Assembly (NCBI GenBank): GCA_023151115.1 | Contig: JAKLJP010000004.1 | Coordinates: forward strand, 1-64,000 | Source: Anaerolineae bacterium | GTDB lineage: Bacteria > Chloroflexota > Anaerolineae > 4572-78 > J111 | DNA: 64,000 nt | Reading direction: 5' to 3' | Part shown: positions 1 through 8,087 of the stretch, one piece after another | Layout: each line of letters starts with the position of its first letter | Position numbering within the stretch: position 1 is the stretch's first letter | Made by a program: the position numbers and the translations under genes | Notes under the pieces: generated by a model | What the model was told of the DNA's origin: nothing | The model's input: the letters and a program-made list of their open reading frames with translations, nothing else | The model's database searches: none

Positions 1-70
1 CGGAATGATATGACTTCTGTGGAGGTATCTACTCGCCTTGATTTCGTCACGAACTAAGGCAAAGCTGTAC
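1..70. repeat. 70-bp dispersed repeat, copy 1
   Basis: These 70 bases recur without a mismatch at 54292-54361, in the same orientation, inside the gap between the two oxidoreductase subunit genes. Identity decays immediately afterwards (taagg against ttagg). The left limit is unknown because the window starts inside it. It holds no ORF and its function is unknown. Confidence 0.9.
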
Positions 71-76
71 TAAGGT

Positions 77-898
77 TTAACCTGGAACCCAAATCCGTTC
101 GGCCAGACCTTCCTCGCCGATGCGAAGGGCATAGTGACGCAACTGTTGGGTCATGCCTGCTTCACTGCCAAACAGGGTTTCCAGTTGTGAACGATAGGCC
201 CGGATGCTGTTTAATTTGGCCTGCAAATTTTCCTCAGATAGAAACCGCAGGTGCGGCTGCAAACGAGCCGCTTGTTGAGCCGCCAGGGTAGGGGCCAGCG
301 CATATTGGCTCCACCCGGCGGCGGCAAAGCGCGAGGCGGGGTCGGCGTAAGGATAATCCTCATAAAAGGCTATTGACCAGCCCTGCCGGCGCAGTTCCCA
401 GGCAGCGGTATGGACCAATTGGTGGTCAACGTGGTGGCCCACACTTAAGGGGGCGTAGACGGTTGTTTCGGCTTCTTCATAGGGGATCAATTCCAGCAAG
501 GCCGCCACAAGCTGAGGGATAAGCGGTTCATCATCAGGGTGAATCGTGCCAAATAATTCATCATCACTATTGTAGAACCACCGCCCCCGGTCGGGATATC
601 CCCGATAAATGCAATCATTGAAGTTGAGCCGGAGATAATCGGCCCCCAACACCGCCAGCGAGTCCCGGTCTTCGGCCTGGCGCACGGCAACCACATCGGC
701 GGGATTGCCCCAGGCCCGGTGCATAGTTTCGGCATAGGTTGAGAGCGGCTCACCTGATGAGGGTGGGGCGGCAAAAATCGTGACCACCAGCACCGCCTGA
801 CCTTTTTCGGTTTGCTGATGAATAGCTCCCCCACACGACAGCGAAGCATCATCGTAGTGAGGGGAGAGGTAGATGTGCGGATAGAACTTTATTGTCAT
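77..898 (-). CDS. PIG-L/LmbE-family deacetylase
   Basis: Zn-dependent N-acetyl-sugar deacetylase of the PIG-L (LmbE-like) family, 273 residues. Residues 13-17 are PHYDD, the PHxDD zinc/catalytic motif that opens these proteins, and GHHVDHQLVH in the middle supplies the second histidine group. An in-frame start 11 codons upstream would add a basic, non-conserved leader; I chose the ATG at 898 because family members begin a few residues before the first beta-strand (FYPHIYLSPH). The substrate is not evident: relatives act on GlcNAc-Ins, GlcNAc-PI, chitobiose or glycopeptide antibiotics. It shares strand with the peptidase gene upstream, 64 bases away, but co-transcription is not shown. Confidence 0.85.
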   Translation of the reverse strand: MTIKFYPHIYLSPHYDDASLSCGGAIHQQTEKGQAVLVVTIFAAPPSSGEPLSTYAETMHRAWGNPADVVAVRQAEDRDSLAVLGADYLRLNFNDCIYRGYPDRGRWFYNSDDELFGTIHPDDEPLIPQLVAALLELIPYEEAETTVYAPLSVGHHVDHQLVHTAAWELRRQGWSIAFYEDYPYADPASRFAAAGWSQYALAPTLAAQQAARLQPHLRFLSEENLQAKLNSIRAYRSQLETLFGSEAGMTQQLRHYALRIGEEGLAERIWVPG

Positions 899-961
899 AA
901 ATAATCTAAAACAACGTGGTGCGTGGTGCACAATACTTTAACCACGCACCAGCTTTATAAG

Positions 962-2341
962 TCATCCGCGCTTACCACCGAGAATATCAAAATAATGGAT
1001 CACCGTTTCGATGCCCCGGTAAAAATTGGGCAGATGAAATTTTTCGTTGGGGGCGTGAAGCCGGTCGTCGGGCAGGCCAAAGCCCATCAGCACCACCGGG
1101 GTCTGGAGCAAGTGGCTGAAGAGGCCAACAACAGGAATAGTCCCCCCTTCGCGCAGGTAAAAGGGTCGCCGGCCAAAGCCCTGTTCATAAGCCTCAGCAG
1201 CGGCTTCGACGGCTGAGGAAGAGATGTCTACTACCGCACTGTCGCTGCAATTCAACTTTTCCACCGAAACTTCCATCGTTGGGGGAGCGAGGCGGTGGAT
1301 GTGGTCAATAAATAGCTGGGCGATATGCTCGGCGCTCTGGTTGGGAACCAGGCGCATGCTTACTTTGGCGCTGGCTACCGCCGGAATAACTGTTTTTTGT
1401 CCCGCGCCGATGAAGCCGCCTTTGATACCGTGAATGTCCAGGGTGGGCCGCACGCTTTTGCGTTCAACAGTGGTGTAACCGGCTTCGCCCCACAGAGCCG
1501 GTGCGCCGGTCTCGGCCAAAACCGACTCGTCGGTAATCAGGCCATTATTCAAGGCAGTTCGTTCAGCGGGCGAAAGTTCCTGCACATCATCATAAAAACC
1601 GGGGATGGTGATGCGGCCCTGGTCGTCTTTGAGCGAGGCCAGCAGCCGGACCATTGCGTTGAGCGGATTTTCGACCACGCCGCCATAAGCGCCGGAGTGC
1701 AGGTCGTGCTGCGAGCCGCGCAGGGTTACTTCCATATAGGCCAGGCCGCGCACGCCGGTAATTATCAGGGGGGTGTGCGGGTTAAGAATGTGGGTATCGG
1801 AGATAAGGGCCACATCGGCTTTGAGCAGATCGAGGTGGGTTTGAATGAAGTCGGCAATGTTGGGGCTGCCGATCTCTTCTTCACCTTCGAACATAAATTT
1901 GACGTTGACCGGGAGCCGTCCGGCAGTGTTGAGGTAAGCCTCCACCGCAGCAATGTGAATATAAAGCTGGCCTTTGTCGTCGGTGGTACCCCGGCCAAAC
2001 AGATCATCCCCTTTGACGGTGGGTTCAAAAGGAGGGGTCAGCCACTCGGCGAGGGGGTCAACCGGCTGGACATCATAATGGCCATAAATCAGAACCGTCG
2101 GCGCAGCTGAATCGGCCTGGAGCCAGTCCCCATAAACGATGGGATGGCCGGGGGTGGGCAGAATTTTTACATTTTGCAGGCCGATACTGCCCAATTTGTC
2201 GGCCAGCCATTGGGCGGCCCGCTGCATATCGCCCTGACTTTCGGGTAAGGTGCTGATGCTGGGGATACGGAGCAGCGCCTGTAAATCGGTTAAGGCTTCG
2301 CTCCGGTGGTTTTGAGCATAGATTAAGGCGTCGAGACGCAT
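962..2341 (-). CDS. M20-family dipeptidase
   Basis: Metallo-dipeptidase/acylase of the M20 family, 459 residues, the usual length for the PepV/CPG2-like dipeptidase group. Visible ligands: H88 and D90 in YGHYDVQP, D121 (with the adjacent catalytic Asp) in RGTTDDKGQ, and the Glu cluster 152-156 in FEGEEEIGS. A lid/dimerisation domain follows, and a late conserved His occurs near HAPNEKFHLP. It is probably cytoplasmic because no signal peptide is present. It is divergent to rplI, with about 230 bp of shared upstream DNA. The exact dipeptide substrate cannot be told. Confidence 0.88.
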   Translation of the reverse strand: MRLDALIYAQNHRSEALTDLQALLRIPSISTLPESQGDMQRAAQWLADKLGSIGLQNVKILPTPGHPIVYGDWLQADSAAPTVLIYGHYDVQPVDPLAEWLTPPFEPTVKGDDLFGRGTTDDKGQLYIHIAAVEAYLNTAGRLPVNVKFMFEGEEEIGSPNIADFIQTHLDLLKADVALISDTHILNPHTPLIITGVRGLAYMEVTLRGSQHDLHSGAYGGVVENPLNAMVRLLASLKDDQGRITIPGFYDDVQELSPAERTALNNGLITDESVLAETGAPALWGEAGYTTVERKSVRPTLDIHGIKGGFIGAGQKTVIPAVASAKVSMRLVPNQSAEHIAQLFIDHIHRLAPPTMEVSVEKLNCSDSAVVDISSSAVEAAAEAYEQGFGRRPFYLREGGTIPVVGLFSHLLQTPVVLMGFGLPDDRLHAPNEKFHLPNFYRGIETVIHYFDILGGKRG

Positions 2342-2421
2342 GGAAACAGGGTCCTTTCAGGGGTAAAGTGGGCAAAATTATAGCATTGCCAATCGCAAAT
2401 CTCCAATCTTAAGCAAAGAAT

Positions 2422-2450
2422 TTGGACAATCTTTTACTTTGGAGTATACT
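2422..2450 (+). promoter_or_regulatory. Sigma70-type promoter of rplI
   Basis: TTGGAC (2422-2427), a 17-bp spacer and TATACT (2445-2450). Predicted start near 2457 would give a leader of about 118 nt before rplI. Confidence 0.6.
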
Positions 2451-2477
2451 TGCCGTTTGTGTGCTTGACCTTAAAAG

Positions 2478-2520
2478 GTAATGGCTTATGGTGAAGCTGT
2501 GTTTCACCCAAAACCATTAC
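2478..2520 (+). promoter_or_regulatory. Hairpin in the rplI leader
   Basis: Nested dyads in the predicted 5' leader: GTAATGG (2478-2484) pairs with CCATTAC (2514-2520), and inside it GGTGAA (2490-2495) pairs with TTCACC (2503-2508). Leaders of ribosomal-protein genes often carry autoregulatory structures, but this one matches no family I recognise. Confidence 0.35.
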
Positions 2521-2574
2521 GTTTTACGTTTCAGGTATTTGTATTTTATCTTTGAAGTAATGGGAGTAACACTG

Positions 2575-3138
2575 ATGAAAGTTTTATTAATTCAGGACGT
2601 TGACAATTTGGGCTATGCCGGCGACGTGAAAAAGGTAGCCGACGGCTTTGGACGCAATTATTTAATTCCGCGCAGTATGGCGGTGTTGGCAACACCGGGG
2701 GCATTGAAACAAGCGGAGACTATTCGCAAGGCGGCCGAGAAGCGCCGCGCCCACGAAATGGCCGACGCCCAGGCCATGGCCAATCAACTGGCCGGGCTGG
2801 AGCTTTTTTATGAGCGCCGTGCCGGTGAAACCGGCAAGCTGTACGGCTCGGTTACTTCGACCGATATTGCCGACGGCATTAAGGCCAAAACGGGTTTGGA
2901 AATTGACAAGCGCAAGGTTGCCCTGCCTGAACCCATCCGGCAATTGGGCGAGCAGGAAGTTACCATCAAGTTGATGATTGATGTGGCGACAACTATCAAA
3001 GTGCATGTCCTGCCCGAAGGCGGTATTTTGGAACGCGAGCGCCTGAGCAAAGCCGAAGAGGAGCGGCTGCTGGCCGAAGTGGAGAAGTCGCAAGCTGAAG
3101 CGGAGCAGCCAGCGGAAGCGGCTGAAGCCGAAGCGTAA
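2575..3138 (+). CDS. rplI: 50S ribosomal protein L9
   Basis: Binds 23S rRNA in the large subunit. The N-terminal domain MKVLLIQDVDNLGYAGDV with GRNYLIPR (residues 29-36) is the L9 signature. A long alpha-helical linker and the C-terminal rRNA-binding domain follow. At 187 residues it is longer than the roughly 150 of E. coli because of a Glu/Ala-rich tail after about residue 150 (repeated AEE, AEA), which looks like low-complexity drift. The start at 2575 has GGGAG eight bases upstream; an ORF extension to 2488 lacks homology. Unusually it stands alone, without rpsF/ssb/rpsR upstream, under its own promoter and followed by a strong terminator. Confidence 0.97.
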   Translation: MKVLLIQDVDNLGYAGDVKKVADGFGRNYLIPRSMAVLATPGALKQAETIRKAAEKRRAHEMADAQAMANQLAGLELFYERRAGETGKLYGSVTSTDIADGIKAKTGLEIDKRKVALPEPIRQLGEQEVTIKLMIDVATTIKVHVLPEGGILERERLSKAEEERLLAEVEKSQAEAEQPAEAAEAEA

Positions 3139-3157
3139 GTAAAAACCAACCCTTGTC

Positions 3158-3188
3158 AAAAACCCGCCTCCCTGGTGCGGGTTTTTTG
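3158..3188 (+). terminator. Rho-independent terminator after rplI
   Basis: Ten-base-pair stem (3158-3167 with 3177-3186), AAAAACCCGC against GCGGGTTTTT, ending in a run of six T. The A-tract on the 5' side makes it potentially bidirectional, which suits the converging gene at 3337. Confidence 0.9.
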
Positions 3189-3227
3189 ATTCCTCGCTTC
3201 CCCAATTCGAATACGCCAGACCCAAAG

Positions 3228-3297
3228 GGAGTTTTCGCCACGAATTACACAAATTTTCACCAAAAATTTTCGAGTTAATTCGTGAAATTCGTGGCAA
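3228..3297. repeat. Imperfect palindrome (CCACGAATT family)
   Basis: GCCACGAATTACACAAATT faces GTGAAATTCGTGGC across a short AT-rich loop. It lies between two converging genes; it resembles the dispersed CACGAATT-type intergenic repeats seen in many bacteria. No coding content. Confidence 0.5.
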
Positions 3298-3336
3298 AGT
3301 TCCCGCTCAAGAGGCAAAGCTTCAACTGCTAAGGCA

Positions 3337-4041
3337 TTATACATCTGCCTGCGCCAACCAATCCGGCAGCGCCGCGATCAAATTCTTCAAAATCTTAGTT
3401 GTCCCCTCGACAAAAACGTGAATATTACCATCGTAGGCTTCGCCGCCGCTGCCGCCAATCAAATCGCTGACTCCGCGCAGGATGAGGCAAGGCGTTTGCT
3501 GGCGAGCCGCTACCCAGGCGATGGCCGCGGACTCCCAATCTCCGGCCACCGCGCCAAATTCGGCTTTTAGCCGGGGAATGTCTGCCGTCAGCACATCCCG
3601 GTCAGCAGAAACCAGCAGGGTTCGCCGGACCGGGTGGGGATAATCCTCCTTCAGCCAGGAAAGATCGAGCCGGGTGGTATAGTGGGCCAGATGCTCGTCG
3701 CGATCACCCATCAACTCGATGATGTCGTAAACCAGTGTCCGCTCCACCAGGATAATGGTTCCCTTTTCAATTTCGCCTTCAAAACCGCCGCATGTACCCA
3801 GGTTGACCAACAGCCGGGGCGACCAACGGTCAAGCACATACTGGGTCGAAGCGGCCGCCGCAATTTTGCCCCAGCCGCCGTGAAAGAACAGCACCGGTTC
3901 AATTATCGAGCCTACTTTCAGGACAATCTCAAACCACTGTCCCAGCGGCGAAGAATTTAACTCAAGTGGAGGCAGCAGCATTTTCAGAATTTTCCACTCA
4001 ATATTAGCTGAAATAATAACTACAAATTTACGGTGAACCAT
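3337..4041 (-). CDS. Nucleoside phosphorylase-family protein (MTA/SAH nucleosidase-like)
   Basis: Resembles the PNP_UDP superfamily, best fit with 5'-methylthioadenosine/S-adenosylhomocysteine nucleosidases. Supporting segments: LVNLGTCGGF (glycine-rich ribose/purine region), VAGDWESAAIAWVAARQQTPCLILRGVSDL, which matches the ...DMEGAAxAxVCxxxxxPFxxxRxISD signature, and a closing Asp expected to contact the purine. It would salvage purine or remove MTA/SAH in the cytoplasm. Start choice is uncertain: ATG at 4041 is conventional, but a TTG at 4053 has an AGAAGGA seven bases upstream and could add four residues. It converges on rplI. Confidence 0.7.
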   Translation of the reverse strand: MVHRKFVVIISANIEWKILKMLLPPLELNSSPLGQWFEIVLKVGSIIEPVLFFHGGWGKIAAAASTQYVLDRWSPRLLVNLGTCGGFEGEIEKGTIILVERTLVYDIIELMGDRDEHLAHYTTRLDLSWLKEDYPHPVRRTLLVSADRDVLTADIPRLKAEFGAVAGDWESAAIAWVAARQQTPCLILRGVSDLIGGSGGEAYDGNIHVFVEGTTKILKNLIAALPDWLAQADV

Positions 4042-4157
4042 AAATATACCCAAAGTTATATCCTTCTTTACCACTCAAATTAGAATTACCCTGCTGAAGG
4101 GTGTGTATAATATATCTGCCTCTCATGAAGACCAATAATGATAAAAGCGAGAACAAA

Positions 4158-4301
4158 ATGAAAAACCCCTTAATCAAAAACAAAGATTTGAAATGGCAGC
4201 TAACCTTTGGCGTGTTAAGTCTCATCCTGGGCGCTCTGGCTACGCGGTTAGCCGCTTATCTCACCGATAAAATTTGGGGCCGATCTGAAAGTATGCTTTA
4301 A
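4158..4301 (+). CDS. Small membrane protein
   Basis: About 47 residues from the ATG at 4158 (an alternative ATG at 4125 would give 58). A single hydrophobic helix, GVLSLILGALATRLAAYL, is followed by a charged tail. It sits 12 bases before the first AI-2E permease and is probably co-transcribed with it. A TATAAT at 4106-4111 is the likely -10. The shape resembles small DUF4235-like membrane proteins, but the match is weak and I assign no function. Confidence 0.5.
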   Translation: MKNPLIKNKDLKWQLTFGVLSLILGALATRLAAYLTDKIWGRSESML

Positions 4302-4313
4302 TAAGGCATATTT

Positions 4314-5615
4314 ATGACTCAAACAATTCCTCCATTTCTACCTGGTTGGAGTACTCGCCGGATTATTTTGGCAACGCTAACAGTTCTGGCGGTTGCTTCT
4401 GTTTTTTGGCTACTTTATCACTACCGGCTGGCCGTCTTCATTTTATTTGTAGCTGTTACTATCGGCATCGCCATGCAGCCGGTAGTAGCCTGGTTGCAGC
4501 GCCGCGGATTATCCCCCGTTCTGGGCGCTATTTTAGTGTACGTAGTTTTATTCGGCCTGCTGATGGGTTTCGGGTTTCTGGTTGTGCCATTGTTGATTGA
4601 GCAGGTAACAACCATTGCCGCTTCGCTGCCCGATTATTACCAGAGTTTACGGGAGCTGATGATAAGCTCGCGCAGCCGGCTCATCTGGCGCTTAGGGCAG
4701 CAGCTACCTTCGCAACCACCCTCCCTCTCTTTTTCCGCCCACCTCCCAACAAGCCAGCCGGCCGTTTCTCTCACCGAAGAAGAGGAAACACTGGCAGCGG
4801 TCATTCAGGTAATGAGTTATGGCAATTGGATTGGCTGGAGTACCTTTGTTACGTTGGCAACGCTGCTGTTGGGGTTTCATTGGATTATCGAAGGCCAGCG
4901 CGCTGTTCGGGCCATCCTCTTATTAATGCCCATGGGCTGGCGAGACGAAGCGCGTGATATTTTTGCCGAAATCGAGATTAAAGTCGGCGCTTACGTTCGC
5001 GGCCAAACGCTGCTGTGTGTCATTATCGGCACTCTATCGCTGATTGCTTACCTGCTGATTGGGCTGCCTTATGCCCTGGTACTGGCCCTGATTGCCGGTT
5101 TGATGGAAGCTGTGCCCTGGATTGGACCTACCCTGGGGGCCGTTCCGGCTTTTCTGCTGGCCCTTTCCCTAGACCCCATGCTGGCGGTTTGGGTTGTGGT
5201 GGCCACGCTTATTATTCAACAGCTAGAAAACAATGTCTTGGTGCCGCGCATCATGGACGAGTCTGTTGGGGTTAACCCCATTGTCACGCTGTTATCCATT
5301 GCTGCTTTTGGCTCATTGCTGGGGGTCGTGGGTGCAATTCTGGCGATTCCGATGGCGGCTATTATCCAAATTTTCCTCGATCGCTTTCTGATTGGACCGG
5401 CTGCCGTCGAACAAGAAACGCCGGCAGGACGGGACTCGTTCAGCCTGCTGCGTTACGAAGCCCAAGCACTAATTCAAGATATGCGGCAGCACATCCGCAA
5501 CAAAGAGTTAATACCCGATGAAGAAAGCGATCAGGTTGAAGAGAAACTGGAAGCCATTGCTGCCGACCTGGATAGTGTGTTAGCTCAATTTGCTCCTTCT
5601 GAGACAGACCTATGA
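4314..5615 (+). CDS. AI-2E/PerM-family permease 1
   Basis: Polytopic inner-membrane protein of the AI-2E transporter (UPF0118/PerM/YdiK) family, 433 residues. It has two N-terminal hydrophobic helices (from about residue 18), a soluble amphipathic segment containing LPDYYQSL, and then the diagnostic C-terminal block: YVRGQTLLCVIIG, GLMEAVPWIGPTLGAVPA and LENNVLVPRIMDESVGVNPIVTLLS. A cytoplasmic acidic tail (residues 365-433) follows the last helix. Known relatives export AI-2 or act in osmolyte/Na+ exchange; the substrate here is unknown. The last four bases overlap the next gene (ATGA), indicating translational coupling. Confidence 0.88.
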   Translation: MTQTIPPFLPGWSTRRIILATLTVLAVASVFWLLYHYRLAVFILFVAVTIGIAMQPVVAWLQRRGLSPVLGAILVYVVLFGLLMGFGFLVVPLLIEQVTTIAASLPDYYQSLRELMISSRSRLIWRLGQQLPSQPPSLSFSAHLPTSQPAVSLTEEEETLAAVIQVMSYGNWIGWSTFVTLATLLLGFHWIIEGQRAVRAILLLMPMGWRDEARDIFAEIEIKVGAYVRGQTLLCVIIGTLSLIAYLLIGLPYALVLALIAGLMEAVPWIGPTLGAVPAFLLALSLDPMLAVWVVVATLIIQQLENNVLVPRIMDESVGVNPIVTLLSIAAFGSLLGVVGAILAIPMAAIIQIFLDRFLIGPAAVEQETPAGRDSFSLLRYEAQALIQDMRQHIRNKELIPDEESDQVEEKLEAIAADLDSVLAQFAPSETDL

Positions 5616-6868
5616 AACGGCTGGCCTGGTTTGCGACGGTCATTTTGGGGACCACGACCGTTGTGGTGCTGCTGTGGCAGTTCAGGGTTGAGTTTATCCA
5701 GTTTTTGCTGTCGTTGGCTATGGCCGCCGCCGTTCGCCCGCTGATCAATTCCCTGAACCGGCGCTACAAGCTGTCACCCGGCGTCGCTTCAACCCTGATC
5801 TACGCGGTTGGTCTGGTGATAATAGGCGTCCTATTCTACACTATTAGTGGGCTGCTACTCACCGAACTCCAACGAGCCGCCAACAATTTTGCCTTAACCT
5901 ATGAGGTTATCAAAGCAGAGTGGCCGCAAGGCACTACCTTTCAGCAAGCGGTCGCCAAACGGCTGCCCCCACCCCTGGAATTTTACAATACGCTGGCCGG
6001 TGAGCAAGGCGCCGTACTTTTTCAAACATTGTTCGGTGTTACCTCAGGCTTTTTTACCCTCATCGGCCAAATATTTATAATTCTGGTTTTGAGCATTTAC
6101 TGGAGTATAGATCGCGCCCGCTTCGAGCGGCTGTGGCTTTCGCTGCTGCCGGCAGAACAGCGCATTGGAGCGCGGGATGTCTGGCGAAATATTGAGGATG
6201 GCGTGGGCGCTTACATCCGCAGCGAATTGGTTCAAGGTCTCCTGGCCGGAGTGCTGCTGGCGTTTGGTTATTGGAGCCTGGGCCTTAGCTATCCTATCAC
6301 CTTAGCCTTGATCGGCGTTCTTTTTGGTTCAATTCCATTGGTCGGAGCGCCATTAGCGGCGATGCTGCCCCTTTTAATCGGCCTGCCCGGTAATCCATCG
6401 CTTGCCATTGCCGCGGCTATTTGCACCGGAGCTATCTTTCTTATTCTGGAATTAGTGGTCGAACCCCACTTTTTTGACCGCCAGCGTTACAGTTCGCTGC
6501 TAATGGTATTAGGCATGGTGGTCCTGGCCAACGATTTTGGACTGTTGGGCTTGATTTTAGCGCCGCTTCTGGTCATTGTCATTCAAATCTTGTCCAACCA
6601 TTTAATGCGCCAGTCAGTTCCTACAGCCGCTCCCAAGCCGCTCCTACAAGTAACCGATTTACAAACAAGATTAGCAGAAGTACAAACTATGATCAGCGAG
6701 CTTGATGAACCTCTGTCTGTTGAAACTGCCAATATGTTAAAACGGCTGAACAATCTATTGGAGAAGGCGGGTAATACGCTGCCGGACGACTTCCCAACGG
6801 AGCCAGCCGGCAGCAGAATTACCCCGCTTACAGTAATATCCGGGCCAGCTTCCGTGGAGAACAAATAA
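5612..6868 (+). CDS. AI-2E/PerM-family permease 2
   Basis: Second member of the same family, 418 residues, starting in the ATGA overlap with permease 1. It has the same plan (two N-terminal helices, soluble loop, AYIRSELVQGLLAGVLLAFGYWSLGL, IGVLFGSIPLVGAPLAAMLPLLIG, VEPHFFDRQRYSSLLMVLGMVVLA) but is divergent: the NxxVPR segment of permease 1 is replaced by VVEPHFF. A soluble helical tail of about 70 residues ends the protein. The tight pairing of two diverged copies suggests they form a hetero-oligomer rather than being a recent duplication. It converges on the phosphatase gene with only 8 bases between the stops. Confidence 0.82.
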   Translation: MKRLAWFATVILGTTTVVVLLWQFRVEFIQFLLSLAMAAAVRPLINSLNRRYKLSPGVASTLIYAVGLVIIGVLFYTISGLLLTELQRAANNFALTYEVIKAEWPQGTTFQQAVAKRLPPPLEFYNTLAGEQGAVLFQTLFGVTSGFFTLIGQIFIILVLSIYWSIDRARFERLWLSLLPAEQRIGARDVWRNIEDGVGAYIRSELVQGLLAGVLLAFGYWSLGLSYPITLALIGVLFGSIPLVGAPLAAMLPLLIGLPGNPSLAIAAAICTGAIFLILELVVEPHFFDRQRYSSLLMVLGMVVLANDFGLLGLILAPLLVIVIQILSNHLMRQSVPTAAPKPLLQVTDLQTRLAEVQTMISELDEPLSVETANMLKRLNNLLEKAGNTLPDDFPTEPAGSRITPLTVISGPASVENK

Positions 6869-6876
6869 TTGGTCGC

Positions 6877-7857
6877 TTATAATTGCGCCAGCGCCTCTAT
6901 CACCGCTGCGTGCAGCCGCCCATTGCTGACAATAACGCCGCGATTCTGGTGCATTTTACGGTCGGTGGCAAAGTCCAGCGGGCGGCCGTACATGTCTGTC
7001 ACCCGCCCCCCGGCTTCTTCGACAATCAAGGCGCCGGCGGCATGGTCCCAAATATTTTCGCGATAATCCGGCGCTTTAGGTGAAGGTAGACGCAGATACA
7101 GCGCGGCATCACCCCGGGCGACTATGCCATATTTGGCCTGGCTGTCCATCCGCAGCGAGGGCTGAGTAATGCCGGTCGCCTGGGCCACCGCCTGCTGCCG
7201 GGCCTGGTCGCCGTGCGCTGCTTCGAAGCTTTCGGCAAAACGCATCCCTGCTTTATTTGTCTCGCTGGTCACATGGATTGGAACAAACACGTCGCTGTGC
7301 AAGGGGGCTATGGCCGCCCCCTGGCCGCGCACAGCCACAAAAACAACTCCAACAGAGCTGTCTGGCCGGTCCAAATTTAAAGGTAAGACCGGACAGGCCA
7401 GCGCGCCTACTTTAACCTCACCATCTTCAACAAGCGCCAGAGCGACGGCGTATTGATCATTGCGCAAAAAACCCTTGGTGCCATCAATCGGGTCGAGCGT
7501 CCAGAAACGCCGGGTGACAGCGCCGTTGCCAGCATCAATCCAGCCGCAAATCGTCTGGGGTGTAGCATCGGGTTGAAAGCGGCGGACATACTCGCTCACC
7601 TGAGCTAATTTAGCCTCATGCTCCGGCTTTTGCAGGTCAGTTGAGTCTTCCTCGCCCACAATCGTATCTTGAGGAAAAGCAGCCAGAAGATGCTGACACA
7701 CCAGTGCCTGCGCCCCAAAGTCGGCAATAGTAACCGGACTTTTGTCATCCTTCTGGAGCGAGTCTGCGTCCACTATATCAGCCCGGACAGCCATACACAG
7801 GCCGGCTGCCCTGGTTACGGCTTCAATGGCAACGTGTTTTTCCAGGGTGTAGGTCAT
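6877..7857 (-). CDS. 3'(2'),5'-bisphosphate nucleotidase (CysQ/HAL2-like)
   Basis: Mg-dependent, Li-sensitive phosphatase of the inositol monophosphatase superfamily, 326 residues. Metal ligands are visible: E69-E70-D71 in VGEEDSTD, then D122 and D125 in LDPIDGTKGF, and a late WDHAAGALIVEEAGG. The WTLDPIDGTKGFLR form and the insertion between the two metal motifs are typical of HAL2-type enzymes, which turn PAP into AMP during sulfate assimilation, rather than of myo-inositol phosphatases. It is cytoplasmic. It is divergent from nothing nearby: its upstream region carries a palindromic repeat. Confidence 0.88.
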   Translation of the reverse strand: MTYTLEKHVAIEAVTRAAGLCMAVRADIVDADSLQKDDKSPVTIADFGAQALVCQHLLAAFPQDTIVGEEDSTDLQKPEHEAKLAQVSEYVRRFQPDATPQTICGWIDAGNGAVTRRFWTLDPIDGTKGFLRNDQYAVALALVEDGEVKVGALACPVLPLNLDRPDSSVGVVFVAVRGQGAAIAPLHSDVFVPIHVTSETNKAGMRFAESFEAAHGDQARQQAVAQATGITQPSLRMDSQAKYGIVARGDAALYLRLPSPKAPDYRENIWDHAAGALIVEEAGGRVTDMYGRPLDFATDRKMHQNRGVIVSNGRLHAAVIEALAQL

Positions 7858-7877
7858 TGAAGATACTCCTTGTTATA

Positions 7878-8034
7878 AGTTTTGGGTAGACGTGACTACT
7901 CAGCCATGTCATTTCGAGCGACATTAGCAGCGAGACGCAAAGCGTCCTAATCCGTAGGTTGCAGACAAGGGTCTCAGAGATTTCTCGGCTTTCAGCCTCG
8001 AAATGACATGCAGGGTGAGCAGTTTTGGGTAGAC
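7878..8034. repeat. TGTCATTTCGAG palindromic element with flanking direct repeats
   Basis: CATGTCATTTCGAG near 7905 faces CTCGAAATGACATG at about 7998-8011, with GCGAGACGCAAAGCGTC inside. AGTTTTGGGTAGAC occurs exactly on both sides (7878-7891 and 8021-8034), which could be a target duplication or a fragment of a larger repeat unit. Relatives occur at 51800-51935, 54211-54245 and 55396-55508. Confidence 0.7.
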
Positions 8035-8087
8035 AGGTATAAAATTGTACAATTTTTGGGGATTAACGCCAGTTTTAACGGCCCGGC

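Noticed and set aside
1325..2110. 261-codon open frame on the plus strand opposite the M20 peptidase
   Set aside because: Antisense shadow of a clearly conserved gene; no ribosome site and no family resemblance.
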